From: Pollenia angustigena
Lineage: Eukaryota > Arthropoda > Insecta > Diptera > Polleniidae
Reading direction: 5' to 3'
Length of the DNA stretch: 64,000 nt
Assembly (NCBI GenBank): GCA_930367215.1
Contig: OV884059.1
Span: 5,232,945 to 5,296,944, forward strand
The notes under the pieces were generated by a model. The model saw nothing but the letters and a program-made list of their open reading frames with translations. It was not told where the DNA came from and ran no database searches. This document shows, piece by piece, positions 11,901 to 24,030 of this stretch (the stretch's first letter is position 1; the number at the start of each line of letters is the position of its first letter). Made by a program: the position numbers and the translations under genes.

Positions 11901-12756
11901 TTGTTTCTTTTTTAACTGTCATCTCTTTTCTTCATAATATTGTTGACATTTTCACAAGTTAACATTTTTGCTTCTTTACTGGTAACTGCCACTAAAGTTT
12001 TTATTACTTTTTTTCTTTTAAATAAAACCACAAAAACGCAAACCTTCTGAAAAAATGAGGTATGAAAACTCTCTTTGGACTATTATTAAAGTCATACAGT
12101 AGTAGGCATTTCTTTCTTTTCCTGATCATTTTTATCTGTTTTTCTCCTGCTGTCTTAAACTGTTAGCTCTGCAGGACTTTTTTTTATATTCAAGCCAAAA
12201 AGAAAAAAAATAGAAAAAATGCTTGATGTTGCTTGCAATTGTAATTGTGTCTGCGTCTCTTACAGTTTCCAGGGATTTTTGGGGTAATATTTAATGAACT
12301 GAACTTAACTGAAGTGGAAACACGAAAAAAAATTGCCCGAAAATGGCAGAGAGACATTGAATGTTTCAACAAATGTCATGTAAAGGCAATTTAAATAGAA
12401 GAAACATTTTTAATTTTTTCCTTTTCACCGGAGAATTATTTTAAAACGTTTTTATTTTTTTTTTTTTATGGTAAGACATTCACTAAATTAGGTCATAATG
12501 AAGAAGAAAGTATGAAGGCTAAAGCAAAAATGTTTAAAAACAGGAGAATATAAAACCAAAACGTAAATCGAAAAATTTCATAAATGCTTTATGAAGCGGT
12601 TTGAGCTTTTTACTCTTATACCGTAATTAAAAGTCTTATACTGCGGTAACATGTTTTAAACCAGAAAAATCTTAAGCAAAGATCTAAAAGTTAAATTATA
12701 AGACTTTTAAGTCTCATACCAAAAAGTCTTATACTAAAAAAAAAATATAAGTCTTC
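11900..12756. other. AT-rich spacer
   Basis: Nothing recognisable apart from a few AAGTCTTATACT units near 12615-12750, matching the 7.7-9.2 kb array. Confidence 0.4.
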
Positions 12757-13326
12757 TTAAGGTGTTATGATACTTGCTATTTTTTGTATTTTTTCTATAT
12801 TGGAGAACAGTGCAAATACATTTGCATAGGAAAACTGACTAAGTGTAAAGAGTATGATTATATCATAAAAAATCTTGAAATGTCAAACAAATATACATGA
12901 GTTATCGATAAATAATCTAAGACTGTCAAAAAAAATATAAAAACTTTTAACTTAAAATTGACATTTCCAGATTAAATGTTAGCACTATTGCCAATTTTTT
13001 TGATCGAAAGTAGCGGTTTTTAACTTTTGTTTTGCGATTTTTAGTTTTTTTTGATGGGTTTTTGTGGGAAAAAAACGTGGGCAATATTGTTTGTTTTGTT
13101 TACATTTTATTTTGGAATCACAAACAAATTTTTTCTTAAATTCAATAAAATTTAATTCAAATAATGAAAAATATTACGAATTACATCGTGGTATATTCTT
13201 TAACTGAAAATTTATGATTTGAAATCCCATATGAAGGGCACCTGCCTTATTTCGTGTATCAAAAACAAGATAGTTTCATCTGCCCAAGCTTTTGCCATTT
13301 TTTTTTTTTTTTTTGTTTTATTCAAA

Positions 13327-13557
13327 GTGTTTTTCTTCTTTATTTATTTTTGAGCTTAAGGTCACTTCTATTTTAAATATTTGGTATATTTTAATTATCG
13401 ATATTTCGATTTCCTTTGGAAATCTTCTTCAGGATATATTTTAACAAAAATCCTGAAGAAGATTTCCAAAGGAAATCGAAATATCGATAATTAAAATAAA
13501 CCAAATATTTAAAATAGAAGTGACCTTAAGCTCAAAAATTAATAAAGAAGAAAAACA
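13327..13557. repeat. Long near-perfect palindrome (arms about 107 bp, 16-bp centre)
   Basis: Arms 13327-13434 and 13451-13557 are reverse complements with few differences. Each arm holds CCTGAAGAAGATTTCC followed by AAAGGAAATCGAAATATCG, in opposite orientation. CTGAAGA, a stem GATTTCC-AAA-GGAAATC and then GAAA reproduces the order of the hammerhead ribozyme core. Such cores are known in the terminal repeats of Penelope-like retroelements, which can sit in inverted pairs. Origin is inferred only. Confidence 0.6.
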
Positions 13558-13739
13558 TTTTAAAAAAAGGTCGAAGAAATTAGAATAAAATGTTTTAGTC
13601 AAAGAAAAAAATATAAATGAGAAATGTCAATCAGAAAAAAGGGTTTGTTTACATATTGTATTTCTTGTTCTTTCTCGCATTTGTTGTTTCATTCAGTCAA
13701 TCCTAAAAAAATCCAATACAAAAAATAGCAAGTATCATA

Positions 13740-14553
13740 CACACAGAAAAAAATACCAATGTTAAAATAACATGGCGAAATGTTGATTGAGAATCATGGT
13801 AAATTTCTGCAAAAGTATGCCCTTTATTTAAATTTATCATTATTTCATATTAATTTTAAATGAAAAATTTTAAAATAATCTTAAATCACGTTTATTTAAT
13901 ATTATTCACTGTTAAAACAACATTGTTCAATATTGAATCCATAAAAACCTGTTTTATATTAAAATCAAAAGTGTATCTTCTTAAATTAACATGCATACAC
14001 ACTTAAGTATGTACATCTTTTTATTTTCATGTTTAAAATATGTTATAAAAAGAAGGCAATTCCCGTATTCTTTTAATTAAAATTATTTAGTTAAATAGTA
14101 CATCAAGTTTTCAAAGTAGAATGATGACGAAAACGATATCGGGCCATTCTGCTGATGCTTCTGTTAACAAAGGAGATACAAAATAAGTGAAACATGTGTT
14201 ACAGGGGTAAGTGTTTTAAATTATTCTTAAATAAATGCATATGTTGTCTTCACACTGTTATATCACACTGCAACCAATTTGATTCTACATGAAATTCACG
14301 TTGTTTCAACTTTAAATAACTTTCATTCAACGTGATTCGCATTGTTATTTCAATATTTATACATTTTGTTCTAACTTTACTGCAATGTTAAATTAACATG
14401 AATTATAGTTATTTTGAAAGAAAAAAATGTTGTTCGCAAGTTATTGTAAAATCATGTTTAATTAACATGAAACAACAATGAAGCAAAATCACTACTGAAA
14501 AATGTAAAATCAACCTTGTTTTGAACGAATTTACATTGATTTTTTTCTGTGTG
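13740..14553. mobile_element. Nested transposon with CACACAGAAAAAAAT ends, TA target duplication (814 bp)
   Basis: Ends are CACACAGAAAAAAAT and ATTTTTTTCTGTGTG. Removing it with one TA joins GTATCA-TA-ACACC, which restores the right end of the host element at 12760-14561; this fixes both boundaries. The interior has palindromic AACATG words (TTAACATG, CATGTTA). No protein is encoded. Same style of ends as 2079-3415 and 4194-4674. Confidence 0.75.
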
Positions 14554-14829
14554 TAACACCTTTAGTGTTTCACTAAGATTTTTTTACATTCAAGTCTTAT
14601 ATTAAAACTCTTAAGTATCATACTTTCAAGTATAAAAGAATTACCGATTTTATTTTAATAATTATAGTTTTTGTTATAAGAATAATAATTTAAATTTTTT
14701 TAGTATTTTAAGCCCAGTGTTTCCAAAAGAAGGAAAAAAATCCCTAAATGTAGGTATTTTTCTTTACTAACGTAGAAGCTTAATTACAATTTTTATTCTG
14801 AAATATATAATAAACAAAGGTTCTCTTAT

Positions 14830-16160
14830 TTTAAGCATAAACTATGCTTGCTGAATTGGAATATATACAGGTTTTTTGGTAAAAAAAAAATATAATAAGA
14901 AATTGGTATTTTAACTTTTTTTACTAAGAACATCAATTGCTCCTACTACTTTTATTCTAGAATCATAATAATTTATAAAGTTTGATCTATTTCAAAAGAA
15001 ATATGCTTGCTGAATTAGAATATGTTTAACCTAGTTAAATTTTTTATTTTTATAAAAATATTGATAGATTTACTTGCAATTTAAAATAAAATTTGCTGGC
15101 TGAATAAGGTTTCTGGTAATTAAATTTAATGTTTTTATTTAAATTTCTTTTTTTATAAATTTTATTTGATGAATTGCATTTATAAAAGCTGAATATAAAT
15201 TTTTGTTATGAAAACATACATACTTTTTTATTTTCTTCAATTTTCGAAAACAAAATCGATGCTGAATTGTAATTATTTAGCTGAATTTAAGTTTTTTTTT
15301 ATTTTTATATAAATGTTGACAAGTTTTCTAGTCACTTATAATGAAATTTACTTTCTTTAAGAGATTTTTGGTTATTCAATTGAAGACTAAAATTTTTTAC
15401 TTAATATTATGTATTTTGATTTAAAATTTCTTTCGCTAAATTTCATTATTAAAAGCTGATTTGAAAATTTTTCATAAAGATAAAAAACGAATATTATTTT
15501 TCGTATTAAATGAAATAAATATTTTCTTCGCTGAATTAAGCTTTTTATATTTTTTATATCAATATTGATGGATTTATATATATATATATATAAGTTCCCG
15601 TAGTTCCTATAAGGAGCATAGGGCCATGAAATTGAGTTTTCATTTATTATTCAATGTGCTTGCTGAATACGATTTTCGGTTAAGAAATTAAGATTTTGCA
15701 AAAATATATTTAAAAAATTGTTGATTTAAATTTTTTGTTACAAATAATAACATTTTTCTTTGCTGAATTTTCTTTAAAAGAGCTGAATGGCAATTTTTAC
15801 TATGTAACATATTTGCAATTCTTGAATTTTAATAAAAAAAAAAATACAATTATAAGAATTGTTGTTGTATCGAAAACAAAATGCCAGTGGAATTGAAAGT
15901 TTATTCTTTTCTTTTAAATTTGCTTTCTGAATCAGATTTTTGGTTATTAAATAAAGGTTTTTGCTAGGAAATACTGTAGTTTGTTGAATCAAAATTCTTT
16001 TTTTATTAAAAGTATTTAAAATTTCGTTTGCTGAATTACGTTTTTAAGCCCTCTATTGAAATTTTTACCACATAATTCTGCAAATTTATGCAAATCTTGT
16101 ATTTAAATAAAAAACTTGATTGCTGAATTTAAATTTCCGAAGCTGAATTCTAACATTTCT
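14830..16160. repeat. Degenerate tandem array around TTGCTGAATTA
   Basis: TTGCTGAATT variants recur at roughly 14850, 15005, 15090, 15260, 15530, 15660, 15760, 15920, 16030, 16120 and elsewhere, separated by about 70-150 bases of AT-rich filler. Interrupted by a TA repeat at 15576-15592. Confidence 0.5.
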
Positions 16161-16267
16161 TGACAAATATTAAAACTTGTTTGTTTGATTTGTTATTTAA
16201 CTTTTATTTTATCAAAAATTGTGTAATCTTTAAACAGTTAAAGGGTTTTAATTTAATATTTTATTAA

Positions 16268-16405
16268 CAGCCAGGCCCACGATGTCACACGTTAACGTTC
16301 GCATAGAAAATTACATTTAAAACAAAAACAAATATTAGAAATTGTTTTTGTTTTAAATGTAATTTTCTATGCGAACGTGGACGTGTGACATCGTAGGCCT
16401 GGCTG
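16268..16405. mobile_element. MITE with CAGCCAGGCCCAC ends, TAA target duplication (138 bp)
   Basis: Almost the whole element is two inverted arms of about 65 bp, beginning CAGCCAGGCCCACGATGTCA, with TAA at 16265-16267 and 16406-16408. A 139-bp relative with the same ends lies at 59937-60075 in intron 2. Confidence 0.85.
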
Positions 16406-16409
16406 TAAA

Positions 16410-17775
16410 TTTCTAGTTGAAAAATATTGTTTTTTCTATTCATTTTGTAATGAATTTAATGTCAGTTTGTTTGCTTCACCTTCTTTGAGCCCCATGTCTC
16501 TTTTAATTTTATTTAAAAATTATTTTTCTAGGCTTTTCCTTATTGACCAGAGCAATGTTGTTTCCTCTTAATAGTTTTATTACACAATTTCTTTTATTTT
16601 ACAAGTATATTTAGCTTTAATTCTTTTATTTAATGCATTATAAGGCTTCTTCCCAATTTCATACCTTTACTTATGCAAAATACAGACATTTTTTCATTAA
16701 CATTCACCAAACTTTTCGAATAAGCGACACAGTTTTTTTATTTGGTTGTGGCAAAACAAAACCTAGAAGAAACAGGTGCAAATTTTATTAAAGGTTTTGT
16801 TAATTGAGATAATTAAATTGTTAGCTATTGTTTACAGCTGGCAAATAAAAGAAACTTAAAACGGAAAAACGAAATTCATACAACTGAAAGTACAAAATCT
16901 AAACGGCAGGAAAAGGATGTTGTAATTAGCTTTTACTCTTTGTTGTTCTCTGTCTGCCCCATTTTTGCTCTGAAGCATTGTATTAAATCCATTATTAAAC
17001 CCTTAACAAATTATAATGATTTTAACATGCTTTTTGTTTTAGTACCTTTTTTAGTACTCTCTATAGTATTTGTAGGTCTAAGATATATTATGCTCTTTTT
17101 TTTTTTTTGTTAGACAGAATTCAAAAGTTAATTTATATTATTGTTTTAGGGTTGGCGTTAAAATAATTTTCCGTTTCCTTAAGTTCTGATATCAAACTAA
17201 GAAAATGGTCTAAGTATTAAAAATAAAAGAGGGTGAACTAAAATTGAAGGTATAGGTAGTTTATAGTCCAAGCTGTAGTATAATTCATAAATTAAACTAA
17301 AGTATAGACCAGGCTAGTCTATATTCCCAACTATAGTCTTATCTATAGGCTCAACTATAGTTTTATCTGCCGCAGTATAACGTAAACAAATAAATGGCTT
17401 CCTCTATAAAATAATAGCCGACTATTAGCACAACAGGTTATAATTTATAAAACTGAAACTTAAAAGGTATAGAGTGACAGCAGGTGGTTCACTTGGAACA
17501 TTCTTATAAAACGTTTTATTTCAGAGTGGGTCGAGAGAACGCAAGGAAATGTTTGTTACTCGATTTCTGACCAATCACGGAAACTTTTATCAGATTTTAA
17601 CTGAAAACACGCAGAGAAAACACATTTTTCCATATGGTCACCTCCACTAAAGCTATTTTTATGGATAAACTATCATTAATTCCGCTACTTCTTGAGCGTC
17701 TCCCTTTCTTTCGTGTTTTGTATATGTGCTTATATGCCAAAGTTTATGTTTCTATATAAAAAAAGGACTAGTTGT
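16410..17775. other. AT-rich spacer
   Basis: No gene seen. A few ACTATAG words occur at 17260-17360. The rest is unremarkable. Confidence 0.4.
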
Positions 17776-17779
17776 AAAA

Positions 17780-18451
17780 CAAACAAGTAAGAAAGTATAG
17801 TCGGTCAAGCCCGACCATATGATACCCTACGCCACAGTATTTAAAAACACATCATGCTTATGTGTCCATATAAATATGGATTTATCTATGTTTATAAACT
17901 TCATGAAAATCCCCTTGTGGCCCTATTTTTGAAAAACTGTATAGCTAATGTGTCCATATAGATATGGATCTATATATGTTTTAAATTTCATTAATATCGG
18001 TTTGAGAGGCAGAAATTGCCCCTATCTCCCCTCGTGGTCCTATTTTTTAAAAAATGCATACATTTTGTGTCCATATAGATATGGTTCTATCTATGTTTTA
18101 AATTTCATTGAAATCGGTTTGATAGTTTCTGAGAGGAAGAAATTTCCCCCTATCTTCCCTCGTGGTCCTACGATTCAGCCCATTTTCAATAGGCTTGGTC
18201 CTTGTGCCAATAAGAACCTATGACCCAAATTTCATCAAATTATCTCCAAAATTGCGACCTGTACTTTGCGCACAAGTACAGGCCAGCCAGCCAGCCAGCC
18301 TGCCAGCCGGACGGACATCGTTAGTTCGACTCAGAAAGTGATTCTAAGACGATCGGTATACTTTAAGGTGGGTCTAGGACCAGTATTTTAAGGCGTAACA
18401 CACATCAGCACAAATGCATAATACCCTCTCCACTATTATGGTGTGGGTATA
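17780..18451 (+). repeat. Hairpin-ended dispersed repeat, full-length copy (about 670 bp)
   Basis: Begins AACAAGTAAGAAAGTATAGT, then GTCGGTCAAGCCCGAC (a hairpin) and GATACCCTACGCC. It contains two internal near-repeats (TGTGTCCATATAGATATGG at 17949 and 18066), a CCAGCCAGC tract, CGGACGGACATCG and GTTCGACTCAGAAAGTGA. It ends with ATACCCTCTCCACTATTATG and GTGTGGGTATA, a second imperfect hairpin. No protein is encoded. Copies or pieces occur at 37088, 46541 and 50342. Confidence 0.75.
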
Positions 18452-18489
18452 AAAAGTAGCAAACAGTTATGCTAATCCGCTCAGGGCAT

Positions 18490-19290
18490 TGCATATTTAA
18501 TTTAATGTTTTTTTGGGTGCAACATTAACGAAAATTTAAAAAAGTACCAGTTAAAGAACAAAAAAGTAACAAAAAGATCCATTTTACATATCATTCTCAT
18601 TTACTCAGGACCATGCCAACGGATATTCAAAAAGTACCAGTTAAAGAACAAAAAAGTACCAAAAGCTCTCTTATATATTCTCATTCACTAAGGAGCTTCC
18701 ACGTTTCGTTAGCTCAGGTCCTCGTACGTTTAATTTTATGTTTCTAGGTCCAATACTAACGGAAATTAAAAAAATACCAGTTAAAGGACAAAAAAGTACC
18801 TGACAATTCACTCACAAGTTCTTATCCACTCAGGACTTTACATGTTGAGTTTTATGTTTTTAGGTAAAATTTTAAGCATAATTAAAAACAAAGTATCAGT
18901 TGTAAAACAGAACGCTTAAGAAAGGAATTTAATTTCCCGTATTTCCCGCTTTTTGGTACTTTTTTTCTCCCCATTAAAGTATCAAGAATTTTGTAGTGGG
19001 AGCCGATAAATTAATACGTAGATTTCAAAGAATGGAGAAAAATGTTTTTTTTTTTTTTAAGCACCAAAAATAGTTTAGACTTACGCCCCTTAAACGTTCG
19101 AATTTCGAAAAGTACCGGATAAGTATTTGTACTTTTTAGATTAGTTTCGAATCTAATACATATAAATTTTATTTCTATCTTTATTGGCTTAAAAGTTAGA
19201 TGGGGTGACATAAAAAGTTCCAAAATACAGGTTTCACCCGTTTACTCCCTAACAGGGCTGAATTTGAAAAAAAGTACCAGATACCTGTCC
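18490..19290. repeat. Degenerate array of AAAAAGTACCAGTTAAAGAAC
   Basis: The word AAAAGTACCAGTTAAAGAAC (often followed by AAAAAAGTACC) recurs at about 18540, 18630, 18770 and, weaker, 18890; AGTACCGGATA and AGTACCAGATA follow at 19111 and 19275. Units are roughly 90-140 bp including a TCATTCACTNAGGA word. Confidence 0.5.
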
Positions 19291-19423
19291 GCTTATTTTT
19301 CGTAAGAACTTTAAAATATAGCCTAGTCCATCGTCTAAACTATAGCCTATGCTATGAAACTATTTACTGGTCTTAAGTCTTTGCTATAGTCTTAAGTTTG
19401 TATATCTATTGGACATGACTCCT

Positions 19424-20154
19424 GTGCCCATGTTCTATAACTCTCGCGTCGAGAAACTTTTCGATTGAAATGTGTGAAATGAAACAAAAATGCCATATAT
19501 TGAAACAAACATCTGTTTTTCTCATTAAACTGTGTCTGTAACTTTTTTTTGGCGAGTACTAGCTGTCATGTAAGGAAATTACTCGTCAATTTGCAGAAAA
19601 AGTGTGTCTGTAACATTTTTGTGAGAAAACTTTCCGCTTTGAACTGTCAAATAAACTTACGAATAAAATTGGGGCGAGAAAAAATTTTAGCACTAAAAAA
19701 CAATTTAAAATTAAAAATACAAAGAATAATAATAATAAAAATTTGTTCTTGGCACATGTTTTATTGTTTAATTCTTTTGCTTTCAGCTTCTTTATAAAAT
19801 ATACGAATTTTTTCAAAGCTCGTTTAGAAACAACAAACATTAAAGTCGCACTTTACATTATTTGGTGTAGCCGACGGTTGTATTTTCGACGCCGTCGTTG
19901 AAAAATTTTCAATTTTTGTAAATTTTGGTCGCCGTTAAAGATATGTGTGACTGGCGTCCTCAACATCTGCAATGTCACATCGGCTTCAAGTAAAATATTA
20001 TGACATTTATAACGTAACAACGTAATCTCTTTCCATAGTTTTCGACATGAGTTACAGACACACTTTTTTCTCACTTTTCGAGGAACGATGGAATATTTTG
20101 TTTCACATCTTTTCGATGCGAGAAGTTCTCACTAAAGTTACAGAACATGGGTAC
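19424..20154. mobile_element. Non-autonomous transposon, GTGCCCATGTTCT ends (731 bp, copy 1)
   Basis: Left end GTGCCCATGTTCTATAACT and right end AGTTACAGAACATGGGTAC are inverted. It aligns along its whole length with the copy at 32395-33122. The interior repeats CTGTAAC and GCGAGAA words. No transposase and no clear target duplication. Confidence 0.75.
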
Positions 20155-20189
20155 TGGAAATGTTATATTTACTAAAATTCTTTTCTTTT

Positions 20190-20680
20190 TTAAAACCTTT
20201 TCTTTAGCATCACTTCGGAAAAACAAATCTTGTAATGTCATTTTAACCGCCTTATACTCAATGCAAATGGATGAAACTTTGCAGGCATACATATTCCCGA
20301 TGACAATACACGAATATATTGGCGTAGCCAGGATAAAATCTAGGGGGGGGGGGGGCAAAATTTTGTAAACCCTTTTCTTTAGCTTCACTTCGGAAAATCA
20401 AATCTTGTAACGTTAATTTAATCGCCTTATGCTCAATGCAAATGGATGAATCTTTGCAGGCATACATATTCCCAATGACAATACACGAATACATGGGCGT
20501 AGCCAGGATAAAATCTAGGGGGGGGGGGGGCAAAAAAAAGTTTTTTTTGGGTAAAATGCTTTTTTGACCGCCTTTTACTCGATGAAAATTGATGAAACTT
20601 TGCAGGCATACATATTCCCGATGACAGTACACGAATACATGGGCGTAGTCAGGAGAAAATCTAGGGGGGGCGGGCAAAAT
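20190..20680. repeat. Three-unit tandem repeat with G runs (units about 176 and 147 bp)
   Basis: CCGCCTTATACTCAATGCAA, GCAGGCATACATATTCCC, and GGCGTAGCCAGGATAAAATC followed by a G run recur three times (20243, 20419 and 20566 mark the same point). G runs are 13, 13 and 7 long and each unit ends in one. Open frames read across the array are by-products of the repeat. Confidence 0.75.
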
Positions 20681-20875
20681 TTTTTTTAAATGTTCTTTTT
20701 TAAGAAAAGCATTTCTTAAAAAAAATTTTTTTATATGTTCTTATTTTTACATTTTTTTTTTTTTATAATGCTGAAAATAAAATGTCCTTAAATTTTCTTG
20801 ACTTAAACCTCAGCAAAAATATTTAAGTTTCCATGAAATTTTTTTTTTTTTAAATTTGTCATAAATTATGGTATA

Positions 20876-21728
20876 AACACAACTGGGACGAACTACGAAT
20901 TTCGCATAGTACGATGAATTCGTTGGCAAGAATTCGTTGAGTATGTTCGTCATATGAGAAACAACAAGTGCGTAAACTCCAGGTATTAATGTGAATTTTT
21001 GCCATTCCTTATAGTTTTAGAGACTTTTAATCAATTTTATGGCTCGTTTAAAATATAACAAATTTTCGCGAATTTTTGCAAATTTTTTTTGTAATTTTTC
21101 GATATTTTGTTTGTTTAAGAGTTTGCAAAATTTTGCGAATTTTAGCTATGTTCGCAATAGAAGTAATTTGCCTCTGCGATTCTTTACAGCTTTCACGATT
21201 TCTAATAAATAGTAGACTTTGCTTTCATGCCACTGTTAACAATTTTTTGCGAATTTCTGCTAATTAAGCAATTTTTACCGAAGTTTTGCCATTTCTTATG
21301 GTTTTAGAGACTTTTAAAACATTTTATGGCTTGTTTGGAATATTAAAATTTTTTGCGAATTTTCGCTGTTTTTGCAAATTTTTTTTTTTTTTTGATATTT
21401 TCCTACATTTTTTTTCACCAATTTGCAATTTCAAATAAATTCAATGCTTATTTAAAAGTTTGCAATTTTTTCGAATTTTAGCCAAGTTCGCAATGGAAGC
21501 GGTTTTTAACAAATAATCGACTTTTATATCATGCTGCACTGTCCCTTTCCCAATTTATTTGTCGTTCGTCTGCGTAAGAAATAGAAAAAAACCTATCGCA
21601 GAGTTCGTTACGCACGACGAATTTCGGTATACGCAATGATTGTGTGTACTTTCATATACACCAATGTGTTCTATTTCTAATGACGAATATTCGTTGCGCA
21701 TAATTCGTCGTTCGTCCTAGTTGTGTTT
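20876..21728. mobile_element. Non-autonomous transposon with ACACAACTGGGACGAAC ends (about 850 bp)
   Basis: Left ACACAACTGGGACGAACTAC and right GTTCGTCCTAGTTGTGT are inverted with one mismatch in the first 17 bases, and further CGAATTTCG/CGTTG words continue inward. The interior is a degenerate set of GCGAATTTTTGC words. No transposase. Confidence 0.65.
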
Positions 21729-21729
21729 C

Positions 21730-22140
21730 TAGCATTAGGAATAAATTATTTTTAGAAAACAAGATCGCAGTCAAAAATGAAATACATTTAGTACTACATA
21801 TTGACTAGAGACAAAACAGAAAAAAATCTCAAGCAAACCACAAAATTTAGAGGGGAGAAGAAAAAAATATATAAATATTATTGTTTTAGGTGAAAAGAAA
21901 AACAAATAAATTTTAAGAAACTTAAAGAGAAATGGCTTAAACTAAAAGGGATGTTAAATGTAATAAAAATTCAAGCTTTAACTTAAATAGTAAAATATTA
22001 AATATTTTTACCAAAAATAGATAACCAAACCCCGAAATTAAATTCGAATTATTAAGATTTATGTTTCAAACATTCAAATACTACTCTTAAGCAAATTGTT
22101 TACAAAAAAAATTAAAACTGTTGTAAGTATTCTGAGCATA
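21730..22140. other. AT-rich spacer
   Basis: No feature seen. Confidence 0.4.
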
Positions 22141-24030
22141 TAAAACGAAATTCGGAATGAAGTTTAAAAGTTTAACTTCGAAAATTTTATATCCTGATTA
22201 AGTGTCTTTTTTAGGACGACTTTTTGAACATATTTTTTTTTTGTATTCGAATATATTCGAACTTAAGCTCGATTTTTGAGAAGTTTAGTTTTAACTGCAA
22301 TTAAGGTGTTAACATGTTCGAAAATTTCGAAGTCATATTTGAAAATTTCGAAAATTAATTTGACAAAAGTACTTCTAAGTAGTTTTAAAATTTTTTAGAC
22401 ATTTTGGTTTTTTTCTGATGTTTAAAACTGTTTAATAAATTTTTTTATGTCAAATTTGGTTTTATACAGCCATGTCACAAAGTAAAATTCCGCTCGTAAT
22501 CGAAGAAAACATATTTGTTTATTGATAGAAAGTGTATTTAGATAGTTTTTTGGCCTTTCAGATACAGAAAACTTCATGAAAACAAAAATGGTTTCATTCC
22601 GAAAATTTTTTTCGTCATTTTCTGAAGCACCAATTCACGGAATGAATTTGGTTTCCGAACGGAATTGTACTCTGTGACATGGCTGATTGTCTATAAAAAT
22701 GTATTTGGCTTTGGAGTTTTGAAAAATTTGGTTTCCGAACGGAATTTTACTCTATGACATGGCTGATTATTTGGCTTTGGAGTTTTGAAAAAAGTTCAAA
22801 AATTAAACAAATTTTTGTTTGTTGTTTTGTTTTTCACATATTTGATTATTTTTTTATTCAATTTCGAACTTAAGTTCGAAAAATCTGAACAAAACTGTTT
22901 ACCTGAAATATGTAACTTTTCCACTTGTTTTAAAAATATAGTTGTTTTTGCTTTATTTTTTAAAATTTTTATTTATTTTAAAATATCGAAATTCCTCCCA
23001 ATAAAAGTTTTTGAGTACTTTTCATATAAATTTTACTACGCAATCAATCGCATGTCATTTATAAATAGTAATTAAATATTTTGAGTTAATAACATGTTTA
23101 CAAACTATCAAAATTATGTTCGAAAAAACGAATTAATTTATTTTATAATGTGCTGTTTCCAAATTACAGGCGATTGATTGTGTAATAAAATGTATACGAA
23201 AAAACTGAGTGCTTTTGATATAAATACGAAATCACTTGCAATCGATATCAAATGTTATTATTTCAAATTCAATACATTTCATTCGATATCAAGTTTCATG
23301 ATACCAAAATAAATAATTTCGATCAATTTTGCTCGATATCGAATGCGGTGATTAGACCACAGGTGTTTTTTCAAAGTTAAAAATCAATAATTTCGAAATC
23401 GATTTTTTGAGCTTAAAATTTTTTATTTTAAATTTCTAAAAGGTTTTTAAAATTTTTATTTTATTTAGGTATTTCTGCTTTATATTAACGAGTTCGAAAA
23501 TTTTTAAGTTTACATTTGAACATTTCGAAATTAATTTTTAGAGCTTAAATTTTTTTAGAATTTAATGATTTTCTGCTTTAGTTTTACATGTTCGAAAAAA
23601 AGTAATTTATTTCGAAAACTTTAAAATTTGCTGTATTGATTAAAACAGTAATTTCTTTTGGATTATTGTAGAGGTTCAATAATTTTAGCTTTAAATTGTT
23701 TTTTTATGTTAATGTATTCGAAAATTTCGAACTTTAGTTCAAAATGTTCCAAATATTATTTTGTGGTTTAAAAAAATTAAGCTTTTTTGATTTTATAACA
23801 AATAAGTTTTTAAGACATTTGCTTTTTGCCCGGGTGTCTTTGGGTATAATATTTTAAAAAATGCGAAAGTTTAAAATTTGAGTTCTTATGTTTTTAGAAA
23901 AACAATTTTTTTGTAAAATAAAATCATTTTTTCCCTTTTAAAGTTGTTATTTTAACCATTTTGGGTAAATTTAAATTTTCGAGCTTAAGTTCGAAATATT
24001 CGAAATTAGTTTTTAAGCTTGTAATTTAGT
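22140..24030. repeat. Degenerate array of ATGTTCGAAAATTTCGAA words
   Basis: Variants of ATGTTCGAAAATTTCGAAC and GAACTTAAGTTCGAAA recur throughout (for example 22318, 23118, 23490, 23588, 23715, 23980). A matching array in the opposite orientation is at 28380-29940. A short element (22467-22685) is inserted. Confidence 0.5.
22467..22685. mobile_element. MITE with CAGCCATGTCAC ends (219 bp) with a duplicated right end
   Basis: CAGCCATGTCACAAAGTAAA at the left pairs with GTACTCTGTGACATGGCTG at the right. The last ~45 bases (GGTTTCCGAACGGAATT...GACATGGCTGATT) are repeated at about 22728-22768, a local tandem duplication of the element's end. Confidence 0.65.

Larger units (their letters stand above)
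12760..14561. mobile_element. Transposon with AGGTGTTATGATACTTGC ends, TTA target duplication, carrying nested insertions
   Basis: The left end AGGTGTTATGATACTTGCTA is matched at the right by TAGCAAGTATCAT (13726-13738), which resumes as AACACCT at 14555-14561 after an 814-bp insertion. TTA lies on both sides (12757-12759, 14562-14564). Without the insertion the element is about 990 bp. It has no transposase. The TWA duplication suggests a PIF/Harbinger relative. Confidence 0.7.

Noticed and set aside
20071..20677. Minus-strand frames of 105 and 139 codons with repeated proline runs
   Set aside because: The proline runs are the C-run complement of the G tracts in the three-unit tandem repeat. 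The repeated peptide follows the DNA repeat.
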